A DNA stretch of 63,206 nucleotides from Streptomyces turgidiscabies Car8 (GTDB lineage Bacteria > Actinomycetota > Actinomycetes > Streptomycetales > Streptomycetaceae), in assembly GCF_000331005.1 (NCBI RefSeq), contig NZ_AEJB01000104.1, forward strand, positions 1-63,206, in the 5' to 3' direction. Both the position numbers and the translations under genes were made by a program. Below, in pieces: positions 1 to 9,317 of the stretch; position 1 is the first letter of the stretch; every line of letters starts with the position of its first letter. The notes under the pieces were generated by a model that had not been told where the DNA came from, made no database searches, and was given only the letters and a program-made list of their open reading frames with translations.

Positions 1-749
1 AGGTCACGGTCCGGGAACCGCTCCACCACGCCAGCCGCCTGCCTGGATACACCGACGGACTGCTGGACGGCGACGCCCCCACGACCGCTTCCGCACCTGG
101 ACACCTGCCGAGCTGGTCCGACGGGTCGCCGAGGACGGGGACCGGCACCGCCTCTGCTGTTCCCTCCGGGCACCGATCACCACTACTCCGATACGGACCA
201 CATCGTGCTCGGGATGATCGTCGACAAGGCCACCAGCCGTTCGTACCGCACCGAAATCGACCAGCGCATCATTCGGGGCCCCTCGGACTCCGGAACACCC
301 GCCTGCCGGGCTCCTCTCCCTTCAACGCCGGTCCCCACTCCCACGGCTACGAACCAATGAGCAGAGGTGACGGGCCACTTCTCCCGGTCGACTACACCAC
401 CGTCAACATGTCCGTTGGCGGCGCCGCCGGTGAGATCATCTCCACCACCGCCGACCTCGACCACTTCTTCCGCGCCCTGCTCAGCGGCGGCCTCCTGCGC
501 CCGGCCGAACTGCGCGAGACGACCGCCGACACCAGCGGCGACGGCTGGGGCCTCGGCTTGGAGACGGCCGCGCTCCCTTGCGGCACAATCGTGGGCCACG
601 GCGGCGGCACGCCCGGCTACCGCACCATCTCCTTCCACACACCCGACGGCTCCCGCCAAGCCACGGTGGACTGGACCGACTGGGGCACCGACGCAGACGC
701 CGGCCCTGCGGCCCTCTCCCTGATGACCGTCGCCCTTTACCCCTTGTAG
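1..749 (+). pseudogene. Serine hydrolase (class C beta-lactamase / DD-peptidase fold), 5' truncated and frameshifted
   Basis: Three reading frames in succession encode pieces of one beta-lactamase/D-Ala-D-Ala-carboxypeptidase-like hydrolase. From about 3 to 80 the piece VTVREPLHHASRLPGYTDG resembles the region after the catalytic Ser-X-X-Lys box, which would lie before the window. A second frame carries HHYSDTDH at about 180-205, the position of the family Tyr-X-Asn motif. A third frame, open from about 280 to 749, carries the C-terminal HGGGTPGY motif at about 597-620. Switches are needed near 85, near 155-165 and near 270. The gene is therefore either a decayed pseudogene or one damaged by base-calling errors. 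The substrate cannot be predicted. Confidence 0.65.
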
Positions 750-1161
750 CCACAACGACCGAGCGTCCCGCACTCCGGAACGAGGTGGCAGTTGGAAATG
801 GCGGAGCCGGACCAGACCAGCTGAGAATTCGCTCTGCCTGACATCTCAGTTGTTCTGGTCGCTGCAGGTCACATTTCCAGTCTCGAAGCCGGATCACTTC
901 AGACGGGACAGCCGGCCGGTAGATGGTGGGCGACGGCCACGCGTTGACCGCCCGCGTCCAGATCACCAACGGCCACTGTTCTGCCAGGTATCCCGCCTGA
1001 ACAGTCCGGCGGGGGCGATCATCACGCTCGAAGGCGCTCACGGCGCTGTACGACGCCTCCAGAGACCGACGGTATCGCTGGTCTCCCTTTGCCCGTAACC
1101 GATGCGACAAAGCACCTCGGCCCTCGACCCACCACAGCCAAGAAGGTGCCGGTCGACCGCC
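750..1161. other. Intergenic stretch, no gene seen
   Basis: Between the broken hydrolase and the convergent reductase gene I find no ORF with a credible start and family resemblance, and no clear terminator hairpin. Confidence 0.5.
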
Positions 1162-1734
1162 TCAGCGACGGACGCGGTAGCGGATGTGAGTGGCCTCCGG
1201 CGTGTCGATCACCCGGATGATCTCCAACTCGATCTGCGACGGCAAGACGTCGAACAGGCGACGGCCATCACCGAGCAGTACCGGGATCTGATGGATCTGC
1301 ACCTCATCCAGCACCCCGGCCTCAAGCGCCCGTTGCGCCGTGTACGCGCCACGCACCTGTACGTCCTTGTCCCCGGCGGCGGCCTTTGCCTGTGCCATCG
1401 CACTTTCGATCCCGTCGGTCACGTAGGTCACCAACGGATAGCCCCAACGGGCGGCGGGGCCGGGCGGGCGGTGGCTGGGCACGAAGATCGGGAGACCACC
1501 GTGATCACCGCCCCAGTGATCCATGAGCTCGGCAGTGCGTCGCCCCGCGAGCACCGCACCGGCTGTGTTCCATTCGTCCTGGAATTGCGAGGCCGGTCCG
1601 GACAGCAGGCCGGACCCGTCCTCCGGACCGGCCCACTTGTGCAGTCGTTCGCCATCGTCGCCGCCGAGAAAATCGTTTGGATCGGCGATATATCCGTCGA
1701 GTGACATCGACATGTCGAGCACTGATGCGGACAC
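1162..1734 (-). CDS. Dihydrofolate-reductase-fold reductase (RibD C-terminal family)
   Basis: The 190-residue product belongs to the DHFR/RibD C-terminal superfamily, NADPH-binding cytoplasmic reductases that are mostly uncharacterised in actinomycetes. Supporting features are the N-terminal SMSLDGYIA strand, a central GRRTAELMDHWGGDHGG segment and a C-terminal VLLGDGRRLFD motif, the usual order in stand-alone members, at normal length. I chose the GTG start at 1734 because AGGAGG lies five bases upstream; an in-frame TTG at 1770 and an ATG seven codons downstream are alternatives. It is transcribed alone, away from the TetR gene. The substrate is unknown. Confidence 0.85.
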   Translation of the reverse strand: MSASVLDMSMSLDGYIADPNDFLGGDDGERLHKWAGPEDGSGLLSGPASQFQDEWNTAGAVLAGRRTAELMDHWGGDHGGLPIFVPSHRPPGPAARWGYPLVTYVTDGIESAMAQAKAAAGDKDVQVRGAYTAQRALEAGVLDEVQIHQIPVLLGDGRRLFDVLPSQIELEIIRVIDTPEATHIRYRVRR

Positions 1735-1826
1735 TTCGACCTCCTGTGGGTTCGACCCGGAGTGGTTCAACTGTGCGGTAGACCCGGCATGGCGGCATTA
1801 CTCATCGGGCATCGGCCCGCGCTGTG

Positions 1827-2085
1827 CGGCGTCTGTTGCGCGGCCTGTCGATGGGGCTGGTCCACGCCGAGACCGCCGAGCTCTACAACGCCGCGGTGTC
1901 GGGCCGGAAGCCGGAGCTGCCCCCACAGCTGGAGCAGTACCGCGACTACGCCCGCCGCCGGCGTCAGCTGGCGAACGGCGACCACAAGCATCCCGTCGGC
2001 GGTGAGCGGGCCGACCGGTTCTGGGTCGACTACCTCGGCGACGCGCCCTCGACGGCGGTCAGCTCCCGGGTCTGTCGGCGTTCGG
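1827..2085 (+). pseudogene. Condensation-domain-like remnant
   Basis: This short open stretch translates to text resembling part of an NRPS or Pap-type condensation domain: an ELYNAAVSGRKPELPPQ segment, then QYRDYARRRRQLA and FWVDYLG. In complete domains these follow the HHxxxDG helix. No HHxxxDG motif, credible start or downstream domain is present, and resemblance ends near 2085. It is probably a deletion remnant. The family assignment is by eye and weak. Confidence 0.3.
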
Positions 2086-2363
2086 CGGACGGCAAACCCA
2101 CAACGAGCGTCGGCCGCAACCTGCTACCAGGTTTCGGCCGACCGTTTCCCGGGCGGATCCGCCGGCGATGGACGGTTTTGCGCCAACCGGGCCGGAAGGC
2201 GGGAGGGTGGGTTGCTCGTCGGGGGACACGGGGCCATGGCTCCGGCTTGTCGGCCCAGGACGATCCGCTCGGCATCAGTCGCTTAGGCTGGTTTCCTGTT
2301 GCCGACAAGGAGGCGCAGGGTGCGGCAGCGTGTGCTCGCCGTCCGTCCGAGGGAGGCGTTCGA

Positions 2364-3044
2364 GTGACAGTTGGCGGCCGGTCGACCAAGCGGCTCCAAC
2401 GGGGAACTCTCTCCCAGGGGCTCATCGTGGGAACCGCGCTGCGGATCCTCGACGAGGACGGGCCGGACGGGCTGACCTTCCAGCGGCTCGGCAAGGAACT
2501 GTCCGCCTCCGCGACCGCGGTCTACCGGTACTTCGCGAGTCGCGACCACATCATGGTCGCCGTCGCGGAGGAGCTGGACAGGATCTCCCTCGAGGGGTAC
2601 GAGCCGCACGAGTCGTGGACCGAGTCGCTTCGGGACCTGGCGATCCGGGCCTGGAACACCGCGCTGGACCACCCGGCCGCCGCCGCGCTCTGTATGGGCA
2701 GAGTCACCCGGGGCGTTCATGAACTGCGGGCCGTCGACGCCCTCCTCGAAGCGTTCCACCGCGGCGGCTGGCGCAGCCGGGCGGCCGTCCTGTGCTACCA
2801 GGCGTACTCGAACTTCATCCTCGCCATGGCGAGCAACAACGCCTGGCGGCTCGTCAGCGAGCGGTTCGGCGCGGAGACGAACTGGGTGCAGGAGTACCAC
2901 CCGGCGGATCCTGACGCGTACCCCTACGCCGAGGCGGCGAAGGAGCACCTGCGCACCGTCGACATGACCGACGTATTCCGCCGGCAGGTCGACATCCTCC
3001 TCGCGGCCCTTGAGGCAGAGGCGGCAACGCTCCCGCGCGACTGA
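2364..3044 (+). CDS. TetR-family transcriptional regulator
   Basis: The 226-residue product has an N-terminal TetR helix-turn-helix at about residues 20-65 (GLTFQRLGKELSASATAVYRYF) and a helical ligand-binding C-terminal domain. The frame is open much further upstream, but the GTG at 2364 is preferred because GGGAGG sits seven bases before it and homology begins just after. It lies just before, and in the same direction as, the binding-protein/amidase/transporter operon, so it may control that operon. It could equally recognise the dyads at 10237-10320. The inducer is not evident. Confidence 0.85.
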   Translation: MTVGGRSTKRLQRGTLSQGLIVGTALRILDEDGPDGLTFQRLGKELSASATAVYRYFASRDHIMVAVAEELDRISLEGYEPHESWTESLRDLAIRAWNTALDHPAAAALCMGRVTRGVHELRAVDALLEAFHRGGWRSRAAVLCYQAYSNFILAMASNNAWRLVSERFGAETNWVQEYHPADPDAYPYAEAAKEHLRTVDMTDVFRRQVDILLAALEAEAATLPRD

Positions 3045-3121
3045 CACGCGTCAGTCCTCGCGGTCGCCGTCCAGCATTGATCCCGCGGCCGAAAGCGGCG
3101 GTGAACCTGGCACGCGGAAAG

Positions 3122-3135
3122 ATAGTTAACGCTAT
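3122..3135. promoter_or_regulatory. Small inverted repeat upstream of transporter operon
   Basis: ATAG-TTAACG-CTAT forms a four-base dyad in a local AT-rich patch of otherwise GC-rich DNA, immediately followed by a TTGACT that could serve as a -35 box. It lies about 175 bases before the binding-protein gene. It is a candidate operator for the upstream TetR, but the dyad is short. Confidence 0.3.
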
Positions 3136-3309
3136 TGACTACGTCGTTCACTTGGCGGCATCCTCTCCCTACCGAGTGCTCCACTGCTCGTTCACATGCG
3201 GCGTCCTTCGAGTGCCGCGCGCACCGCCTCCGCCCCGAACTGCTCGCGCTCGTCCCGTCAGATTCCGTGCGACCTGCGTAGAGCGTGACACCCCTCTCCA
3301 GGAGCACCC

Positions 3310-4890
3310 ATGCGCCAGACCCGTACCCGCGCGGTCCCCGTGACCGCAGCCGTCGCCATGACGGCCGTACTCGCCGGCTGTACGACCACCGGGGCGACGT
3401 CCGCAGACCCGGGCACCGGCGGTACCGCCGGTGCCACGAAGATCCGCACGACGATCGACGTGCCGGCCAGTTTCGACCCGGCCAAGGCGTTGTCCCTGCC
3501 GGACTACCTGCTCGCCCGCGACAGCTACGACACCCTCGTACGCAAGGACGACGGAGGGCTCGTCGGCGGGCTCGCCACCGAGTGGAAGAACACGCCGACC
3601 TCGGCCGCCTTCACCCTGCGCGCCGACGCGACCTGTGCCGACGGGACGCCGATCACGCCGACGGTCGTCAAGGCATCCCTCGACCGCTTCGTCGACCCGA
3701 AGACGGCGGCGCCCGATCTCCCTACGGTCTTCGGCCCCGGCAACACGGTGAAAGTGAGCGCCGACGACGCTGCCAGGACGGTGAAGATCACGCTCGCCAG
3801 GCCGTGGGGCGACATGGTCACCGGCCTGTCGGTCGCGAGCACGGGCATCGTCTGCCCGGCGGGACTCAAGGACCTCAAGGCCCTCGCCGCGGGTAAGGCC
3901 AAGGGTTCCCAGTCCGGGCCGTACCTTCTTCAGAAGTCCCAGTCGGGTGTCTCGTACTCCTACGCGCTTCGCCCGGAGTACAAGGCATGGCCGGCCTGGC
4001 GCACGAAGATCCCCGGCAAGGCCGCCGCGACGATGGAGTACCTGGTCTCGCCCGACCCCACGGCGACCGGCAACCTCGTGACGAGCGGCCAGCTCGACAT
4101 CGGCAAGATCGACGCCTCGGGCATCCCGCGCTTCGACGGCGTGGCCGGCTACTCCGTGAGCGTCAGCCGGTTCTCCGACTTCTACCTGCTCTTCAACGAG
4201 CGACCCGGCACGGTCTTCGCCGATGTCGCCACCCGCCGGGCGGTCGCCCAGGCCGTCGACCGCGCCGCCTTCACCAAGGTCGTCTCGAAGGAGACCGGCG
4301 AGCCGTCGACGATGTTCGTGCAGAAGGGCATCCCCTGCAACGATCCCGGCTCCTCCTTCCTCGTGGGGACCGACAAAGCCGCTGCGGGAGCCGTGCTCAA
4401 GGGCAAGAAGATCCGTCTCGTCGGCCCCCAGGTCGTCGGCCCGGCCGGCGCCGGGAACCAGTACATCCAGGAGGCGCTGCGGGCCGCGGGCGCGGACGTC
4501 ACCCTCGCCAACGTCGACGTCGGCACCTGGGTCGGGACCGTGTTCGGCAAGCCCGACGCCTGGGACCTCACGGTCTTCGCCGACCTCAACTTCCTCGGCA
4601 GCCTCGCCAACCCGCTCGGCCACTTCGTGGGTCCGACCGTCCAGGAAGGCGGCGGCAACCTCGGCGCGGTCAAGAACCCCGTGGTGAACAAGGCCTTGGC
4701 CCAGGGCGCCGAGGCGACGACCGAAGCGGCCCGCTGCACCGCCTACCAGAAGGCCGCCAAGGCACTGATCTCGCAGGCGGACGCGGTGCCGCTGGTCAAC
4801 GACCCGTTCATCTACGCGCTGCGCAAGGGATTCAGCGCACAGATGCTCGGCGGCTCGCTCGACGACCCCATCCTGCGCGTCACCGGCTGA
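3310..4890 (+). CDS. ABC transporter substrate-binding lipoprotein, family 5
   Basis: The 526-residue product is an extracytoplasmic solute-binding protein of SBP family 5 (peptide/nickel/opine type). The N-terminus has basic residues, a hydrophobic stretch and the lipobox LAGC, placing the lipidated cysteine at about residue 24. The body shows family-5 features, including FDPAKALSLPDYL near the N-terminus and a hinge segment FYLLFNERPG. AGGAG lies six bases before the ATG. It heads a co-directional operon with an amidase and DppB/C/D/F-type components. Family-5 proteins bind oligopeptides, nickel chelates or small amides. The adjacent urease makes nickel conceivable, and the adjacent amidase suggests an amide substrate. 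Neither can be settled from sequence. Confidence 0.9.
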   Translation: MRQTRTRAVPVTAAVAMTAVLAGCTTTGATSADPGTGGTAGATKIRTTIDVPASFDPAKALSLPDYLLARDSYDTLVRKDDGGLVGGLATEWKNTPTSAAFTLRADATCADGTPITPTVVKASLDRFVDPKTAAPDLPTVFGPGNTVKVSADDAARTVKITLARPWGDMVTGLSVASTGIVCPAGLKDLKALAAGKAKGSQSGPYLLQKSQSGVSYSYALRPEYKAWPAWRTKIPGKAAATMEYLVSPDPTATGNLVTSGQLDIGKIDASGIPRFDGVAGYSVSVSRFSDFYLLFNERPGTVFADVATRRAVAQAVDRAAFTKVVSKETGEPSTMFVQKGIPCNDPGSSFLVGTDKAAAGAVLKGKKIRLVGPQVVGPAGAGNQYIQEALRAAGADVTLANVDVGTWVGTVFGKPDAWDLTVFADLNFLGSLANPLGHFVGPTVQEGGGNLGAVKNPVVNKALAQGAEATTEAARCTAYQKAAKALISQADAVPLVNDPFIYALRKGFSAQMLGGSLDDPILRVTG

Positions 4891-4916
4891 CAGAGAGACA
4901 GAGAGACAGAGAGACA
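4889..4916. repeat. Tandem octamer repeat (GACAGAGA)
   Basis: Three and a half copies of GACAGAGA begin inside the stop codon of the binding-protein gene. The run is low in complexity for this genome and could vary in copy number by slippage. No role is known. Confidence 0.8.
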
Positions 4917-5045
4917 AACGGGCAGGCCGTCCGTTCGCGGCGGTAACCCGTGCGGTCGGACCCACGCGGTCCCGCACGGAGGAACTCCCGCTCCGCTCCG
5001 ACGTCCTGCACCGATACCTCGCACCGTTCCGACAGGAGCCCCCTG

Positions 5046-6473
5046 GTGATCGACCCATTCAGCACCGCCCAGCAGATCGCCGACCTCATACGCACGAAAG
5101 AGGTCAGCCCGGTGGAGGTGGTCGAGACCTACCTCGACCGCATCGAGCGCATAAATCCCGCCGTCAACGCCGTCGTCTGGCTCGACGCCGACGCCGTACG
5201 CGCGGCGGCCGTCCGGGCCGAGCAGGCGGTGCTGCGCGGCGATCCGCTCGGCCCGCTGCACGGCGTCCCCGTCCCCATCAAGGACCTCAACTCGGTCGCG
5301 GGACAACCCAACACGATGTCCTCGCTGGCGGTCCGGGATATCCCGCAGACGGTCACGGACCCCGACATCCAACTCCTCCTCGATGCCGGCGCGATCCCCC
5401 TCGGCCGGACCAACTCGCCGGAGTTCGGCGCGCTGACCGTCTCCGAGAACGCCCGGCACGGCAAGACGCGCAACCCGTGGAACCTGGCGCACACCTCCGG
5501 CGGGTCGAGCGGCGGCGCGTCGGCGGCCGTCGCGGCCGGGCTCGCACCGGTGGCGCATGCCTCCGACGGCGGCGGATCGATCCGGGTCCCGGCGTCCGTC
5601 ACCGGCCTCGTGGGCCTCAAACCGAGCCGGGGACGCGTGCCCGCGCTCGTCCGGGGCTGGGAGCACTCGACGACCGAAGGCGCGATCACCCGCACCGTGC
5701 GCGACGCGGCCCTGATGCTCGACGTCATGGGCCGCGCCGACCGGCTCGCCTGGTACAGCGCGCCCGAACCGGGCCGCCCGTACATCGAGGAGATCGGCGC
5801 CGATGCCGGGCGGCTGCGGATCGGTCTGCTTCTCGACGCGCCGACCGGGCTGCCGGTCGACGAGGAGTGCCGCACGGCGGCGCTCAAGGCCGCACAGGCA
5901 CTGCGTGACCTGGGGCACGACGTCGTCGAGGCCCGCCCCAAGATGTTCTCCTACGAGGCGATCATGGGCTTCACCTGGACGATCATCAGTGCCTCCACCT
6001 ACGCCATCGAGGTCGACGACCCCGGCGCGGTGGACCCCTACATCCGGCGCCGCCGAGAGACGGCCCTGGAGGTCAGCGCGGGTGAGTACGCCCGGACCGC
6101 GGCGCGCCTGCAGGCCGAGTCGCGCGACGTGGTCGCCCAGTGGGGCCGGGACTTCGACGTTCTCCTCACACCAACCACGGCCGTCGTGGCGCCGCCGGTC
6201 GGCCCCGTGTACGACGAGGCGAACTCCGACCCGGACGGCCCGCGGGTCACCGAGACCCGGATGGTCTCGTTCACCGCGTTCGTCAACATCGCCGGGCTGC
6301 CCGCGATCTCGCTGCCCGTCCACACGACCGCGGACGGACTGCCGGTGGGCGCGCAACTCATCGGCGCGCCCTACGACGAGGCCACGCTGCTGCGTCTGTC
6401 GGCCCAGCTCGAACCCCGGTTCCGCTGGCACGAGCGGCACCCGGACGACGCGGCACTCGCGGGGGCGTTGTGA
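5046..6473 (+). CDS. Amidase-signature hydrolase
   Basis: The 475-residue cytoplasmic enzyme belongs to the amidase-signature family, which hydrolyses or transfers C-N amide bonds through a Ser-cisSer-Lys triad. The triad is visible: Lys79 in VPIKDL, Ser154 in TSGGSSGGASA and Ser178 in DGGGSIRVPAS. Spacing and length match the family. I place the start at GTG 5046 because AGGAG is seven bases upstream; the in-frame ATG at 4950 has no clear ribosome site. The stop overlaps the next permease start (GTGA), so the enzyme is translationally coupled to the transporter and probably acts on the imported compound. The substrate is unknown. Confidence 0.9.
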   Translation: MIDPFSTAQQIADLIRTKEVSPVEVVETYLDRIERINPAVNAVVWLDADAVRAAAVRAEQAVLRGDPLGPLHGVPVPIKDLNSVAGQPNTMSSLAVRDIPQTVTDPDIQLLLDAGAIPLGRTNSPEFGALTVSENARHGKTRNPWNLAHTSGGSSGGASAAVAAGLAPVAHASDGGGSIRVPASVTGLVGLKPSRGRVPALVRGWEHSTTEGAITRTVRDAALMLDVMGRADRLAWYSAPEPGRPYIEEIGADAGRLRIGLLLDAPTGLPVDEECRTAALKAAQALRDLGHDVVEARPKMFSYEAIMGFTWTIISASTYAIEVDDPGAVDPYIRRRRETALEVSAGEYARTAARLQAESRDVVAQWGRDFDVLLTPTTAVVAPPVGPVYDEANSDPDGPRVTETRMVSFTAFVNIAGLPAISLPVHTTADGLPVGAQLIGAPYDEATLLRLSAQLEPRFRWHERHPDDAALAGAL

Positions 6474-7501
6474 GCGCCGGGGCCGCGGTCCCGACCGGAC
6501 CGCTGACGGCCGCACCCGCCCGGCCCGCCTCCCGGCTGCGGCTGGGCGGCGGCTGGGCCGGGTTCGCCGTCCGACGGGCGGGCGGCCTGCTGATGTCCAT
6601 GCTGCTGCTCGTCCTCGTGACGTTCCTCATCGTGCCCCTGCTGCCCGGGGACCCGGCCCGCGCGATCGCCGGCACCAACTCGTCCCCGGCGACCCTCGCG
6701 GCGATACGCGAACGGCTGGGCCTCGACGAGCCGATGGCGACGCGGTTCGTCCACTACCTCGGCGACATCGGGTCCGGACAGCTCGGCACCTCGTTCCGGT
6801 TCAACACCCCGGTCGCGGACATCGTCTCGACCCGGCTGCCGTACACGGTCCAGCTCGTCATCCCGGCCGTCCTGCTCTCCCTGGTCATCGCCGTCCCGCT
6901 GGGCATGGCCGTCGGCGTCCTCACCCGTGACGGACGCCGCCGCCGGCTCGGCGTCGTCTTCGGCACGGTCGCCGGGCTTCTGGCGTCGGCACCGGTCTAC
7001 GTCCTCGCGACCCTGCTCATCGTCGTCTTCTCGATCAGCCTCGGGCTGCTGCCGTCCGGCGGCGCCACGACACCGAGCGCGCTCGTCCTGCCGATAGCCG
7101 CGCTCTGCACGGGCCCGGCCTTCGCCATCGCCCGGGTCGTCCGGCAGGAGACGGCCTCCGTGCTCGCCCAGGACTACATGAGGACCGCCCGCGGCCACCG
7201 CCTGGGATCCGTACGTCTCCACCTCCGCCACGCGCTGCCCAACCTCGTGACGAGTGTCCTCACCCTGAGCGGTCTCGTCCTCACCTCCCTGCTCGGCGGG
7301 ACGATCATCCTGGAGAACGTCTTCACCTACCCAGGACTGGGCACCGAGGTCGTCCAGGCGATCATCTACAAGGACTATCCGGTGATCCAGGGCATCATCC
7401 TCGTCGTCGGCATGCTCGCCCTGCTCGTCAACCTCCTCGTCGACGTCGTCCTCGGGATCGTCGACCCCCGAACCCTCGAGGGAGGTCGGCGTGGCCACTG
7501 A
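6470..7501 (+). CDS. ABC transporter permease, DppB type
   Basis: The 343-residue integral membrane protein belongs to the DppB/OppB/NikB permease family. An N-terminal membrane segment (MLLLVLVTFLIVPLLPGDPAR) is followed by the periplasmic GxxLPxxxA-type loop and five further hydrophobic segments. The cytoplasmic coupling motif region is DYMRTARGHRLGSVRLHL. The C-terminus VDPRTLEGG is typical. The GTG start at 6470 overlaps the amidase stop by four bases, and the 3' end overlaps the next gene by eleven bases. It pairs with the permease half of the next protein. Confidence 0.9.
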   Translation: MSAGAAVPTGPLTAAPARPASRLRLGGGWAGFAVRRAGGLLMSMLLLVLVTFLIVPLLPGDPARAIAGTNSSPATLAAIRERLGLDEPMATRFVHYLGDIGSGQLGTSFRFNTPVADIVSTRLPYTVQLVIPAVLLSLVIAVPLGMAVGVLTRDGRRRRLGVVFGTVAGLLASAPVYVLATLLIVVFSISLGLLPSGGATTPSALVLPIAALCTGPAFAIARVVRQETASVLAQDYMRTARGHRLGSVRLHLRHALPNLVTSVLTLSGLVLTSLLGGTIILENVFTYPGLGTEVVQAIIYKDYPVIQGIILVVGMLALLVNLLVDVVLGIVDPRTLEGGRRGH

Positions 7502-9317
7502 AACGACCGTACGCAGATGGCGCCGCAACCCGTCGCTGCTGGCCGGCGCCGTGATCCTCGGACTGCTCCTCGTCGTGGCCCTCGTGGCCCCGCTGCTGCT
7601 GAGCGGCTCCGCCGAGACCCTCACCGACGACACCCGGCTGGGGCCCGGTGCCGGGCATCTCCTCGGCACCGACGCCTTCGGCCGTGACGTCCTCGCCCGG
7701 GCGCTCGTCGCGACCCGGCTCACCCTCCTCATGGCCGCCGCCGCCACCGCCGTCTCGTTCGTCGTCGGCGTAGCGATCGGCGCGCTGGTCCACCTGGCAC
7801 CCGGGTGGCTGCGCGAGACCTGTCTGCGGCTCATCGACTCGGCGGTGGCCTTCCCCTCGCTCGTGCTCGCCCTCGTCATCGCGGCGGTGCTCGGCCCGGG
7901 CACGGTGTCCGCGATCACCGCGATCGCCGTCGCCGGTGTCCCCGGGTTCGCGCGATTGACGGCGAATCTCGCCGCGACCGTCGCGGACAAGGACTACGTG
8001 CTCACCGCGCGCCTGCTCGGCGTTCCCGGACTGCGCATCCTGGGCCGCCATGTCCTGCCGAACATCAGCGGGCCGCTGCTGGTGCTCCTCAGCTCGAGCT
8101 TCACCCTGTCCCTGCTCGACATCAGCAGCCTGTCGTTCGTCGGCCTCGGCGTGCAGAGCCCGCAGTACGACTGGGGCCGGCTGCTCAACGAGGCGCTGCC
8201 GTCGATCTTCGCCCAGCCGTCGGTCGTCCTCGCCCCGTCGATCATGCTCATCGTCACCGGTGTGGGCGCCATGCTCCTCGGAGACGGCGTGGCCTCGCTC
8301 GTCGACCCGCGAACCCGCGGCGCGGCGCCCGCACCGGCCAAGACGGAGGATGCGGCGGGACCGGCGCCCGAGGCGCTTCAGGCGGCGGGCGGCGCCGGGA
8401 CAGCGCCCGGCACGGAGCGGGACGGTCTGCTGACCGTCGCAGGGCTGACCGTGCGGGCCGGCGAGCGCACCCTCGTCGACGACGTGTCGTTCTCCATCGG
8501 CGCCGGTCAGATCATCGGCCTCGTCGGGGAGTCGGGCTCCGGCAAGTCCACCATCGCCATGGCGGTCGCGGGCCTGCTCCCCCAGAACGTACGGGCGAAC
8601 GCGTCGTGCCTCACCCTCGGCGACCTCGACCTGCTCGGGACACCGCCGGAGCGACGCCTCGCGACCGAGATCGGCATCGTCTACCAGGACCCGATCGGCA
8701 CGTTCAACCCCGCGCTGAGGCTCGGCACCCAGCTCACCGAGGTGGCCCGGGTGCATGTCGGGACGCCCCGGCGGCAGGCCGCGCGGGACATGGTCGGCGC
8801 CCTGGCCGACATCCACGTCACCGAGCCGGAGCGGCGGCTGCGCCAGCACCCGCACGAGCTCAGCGGCGGCATGCTCCAGCGCGCCTCGATCGCCTCCGCG
8901 ATGACGACGAAACCGCGGCTGCTCATCGCCGACGAACCGACGACAGCCCTCGACGTCACCGTCCAGGCGGAGGTGCTGCGGCAGTTCCGGCGCATCAACC
9001 GCGAGCACGGCACGGCGATGCTGTTCATTTCGCACGACATCGGTGTGGTCGGAGTGCTCTGTGACACCGTCCTGGTGCTCCACGAGGGCCGGGTCGTCGA
9101 CCGGACGACGGGCGACGACCTGCGCCGGGGGACGGTCACCCACCCCTACACCCGCGCGTTGCTCGCGGCGACGCCCGCCGCGGTCGAGGCCGGGGGAACC
9201 CTCAGCGCGGTCCGGTGGACGGCCGACGCGCACGCGGCGCGGCCGAGCGGGTCGCCGTCGGACGACCTTGCCGGAAAAGACGCGGACCGCTCCCCGGCCG
9301 CCGAAGGGAGCCGCTGA
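7491..9317 (+). CDS. ABC transporter DppC-type permease fused to DppD-type ATPase
   Basis: The 608-residue protein joins two normally separate components. Residues 1-275 form a DppC/OppC-type permease with an N-terminal membrane helix, five or so further helices, the coupling motif DYVLTARLLG and the family ending VDPRTRG. A linker of about 35 residues rich in Ala, Pro and Gly follows. Residues 312-608 form an ABC ATPase with Walker A GESGSGKST (346-354), signature LSGGM, Walker B LLIADEP and a late H-loop histidine. It starts at GTG inside the preceding gene and shares one base (TGATG) with the next. Permease-ATPase fusion occurs in some actinobacterial family-5 importers but is not the common arrangement. 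Half of the heteromeric ATPase pair is thus tethered to the membrane. Confidence 0.9.
   Translation: MATETTVRRWRRNPSLLAGAVILGLLLVVALVAPLLLSGSAETLTDDTRLGPGAGHLLGTDAFGRDVLARALVATRLTLLMAAAATAVSFVVGVAIGALVHLAPGWLRETCLRLIDSAVAFPSLVLALVIAAVLGPGTVSAITAIAVAGVPGFARLTANLAATVADKDYVLTARLLGVPGLRILGRHVLPNISGPLLVLLSSSFTLSLLDISSLSFVGLGVQSPQYDWGRLLNEALPSIFAQPSVVLAPSIMLIVTGVGAMLLGDGVASLVDPRTRGAAPAPAKTEDAAGPAPEALQAAGGAGTAPGTERDGLLTVAGLTVRAGERTLVDDVSFSIGAGQIIGLVGESGSGKSTIAMAVAGLLPQNVRANASCLTLGDLDLLGTPPERRLATEIGIVYQDPIGTFNPALRLGTQLTEVARVHVGTPRRQAARDMVGALADIHVTEPERRLRQHPHELSGGMLQRASIASAMTTKPRLLIADEPTTALDVTVQAEVLRQFRRINREHGTAMLFISHDIGVVGVLCDTVLVLHEGRVVDRTTGDDLRRGTVTHPYTRALLAATPAAVEAGGTLSAVRWTADAHAARPSGSPSDDLAGKDADRSPAAEGSR

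Noticed and set aside
3169..5058. Long minus-strand frame opposite the binding-protein gene
   Set aside because: It is an antisense shadow; the plus-strand lipoprotein has signal peptide, ribosome site and family match.
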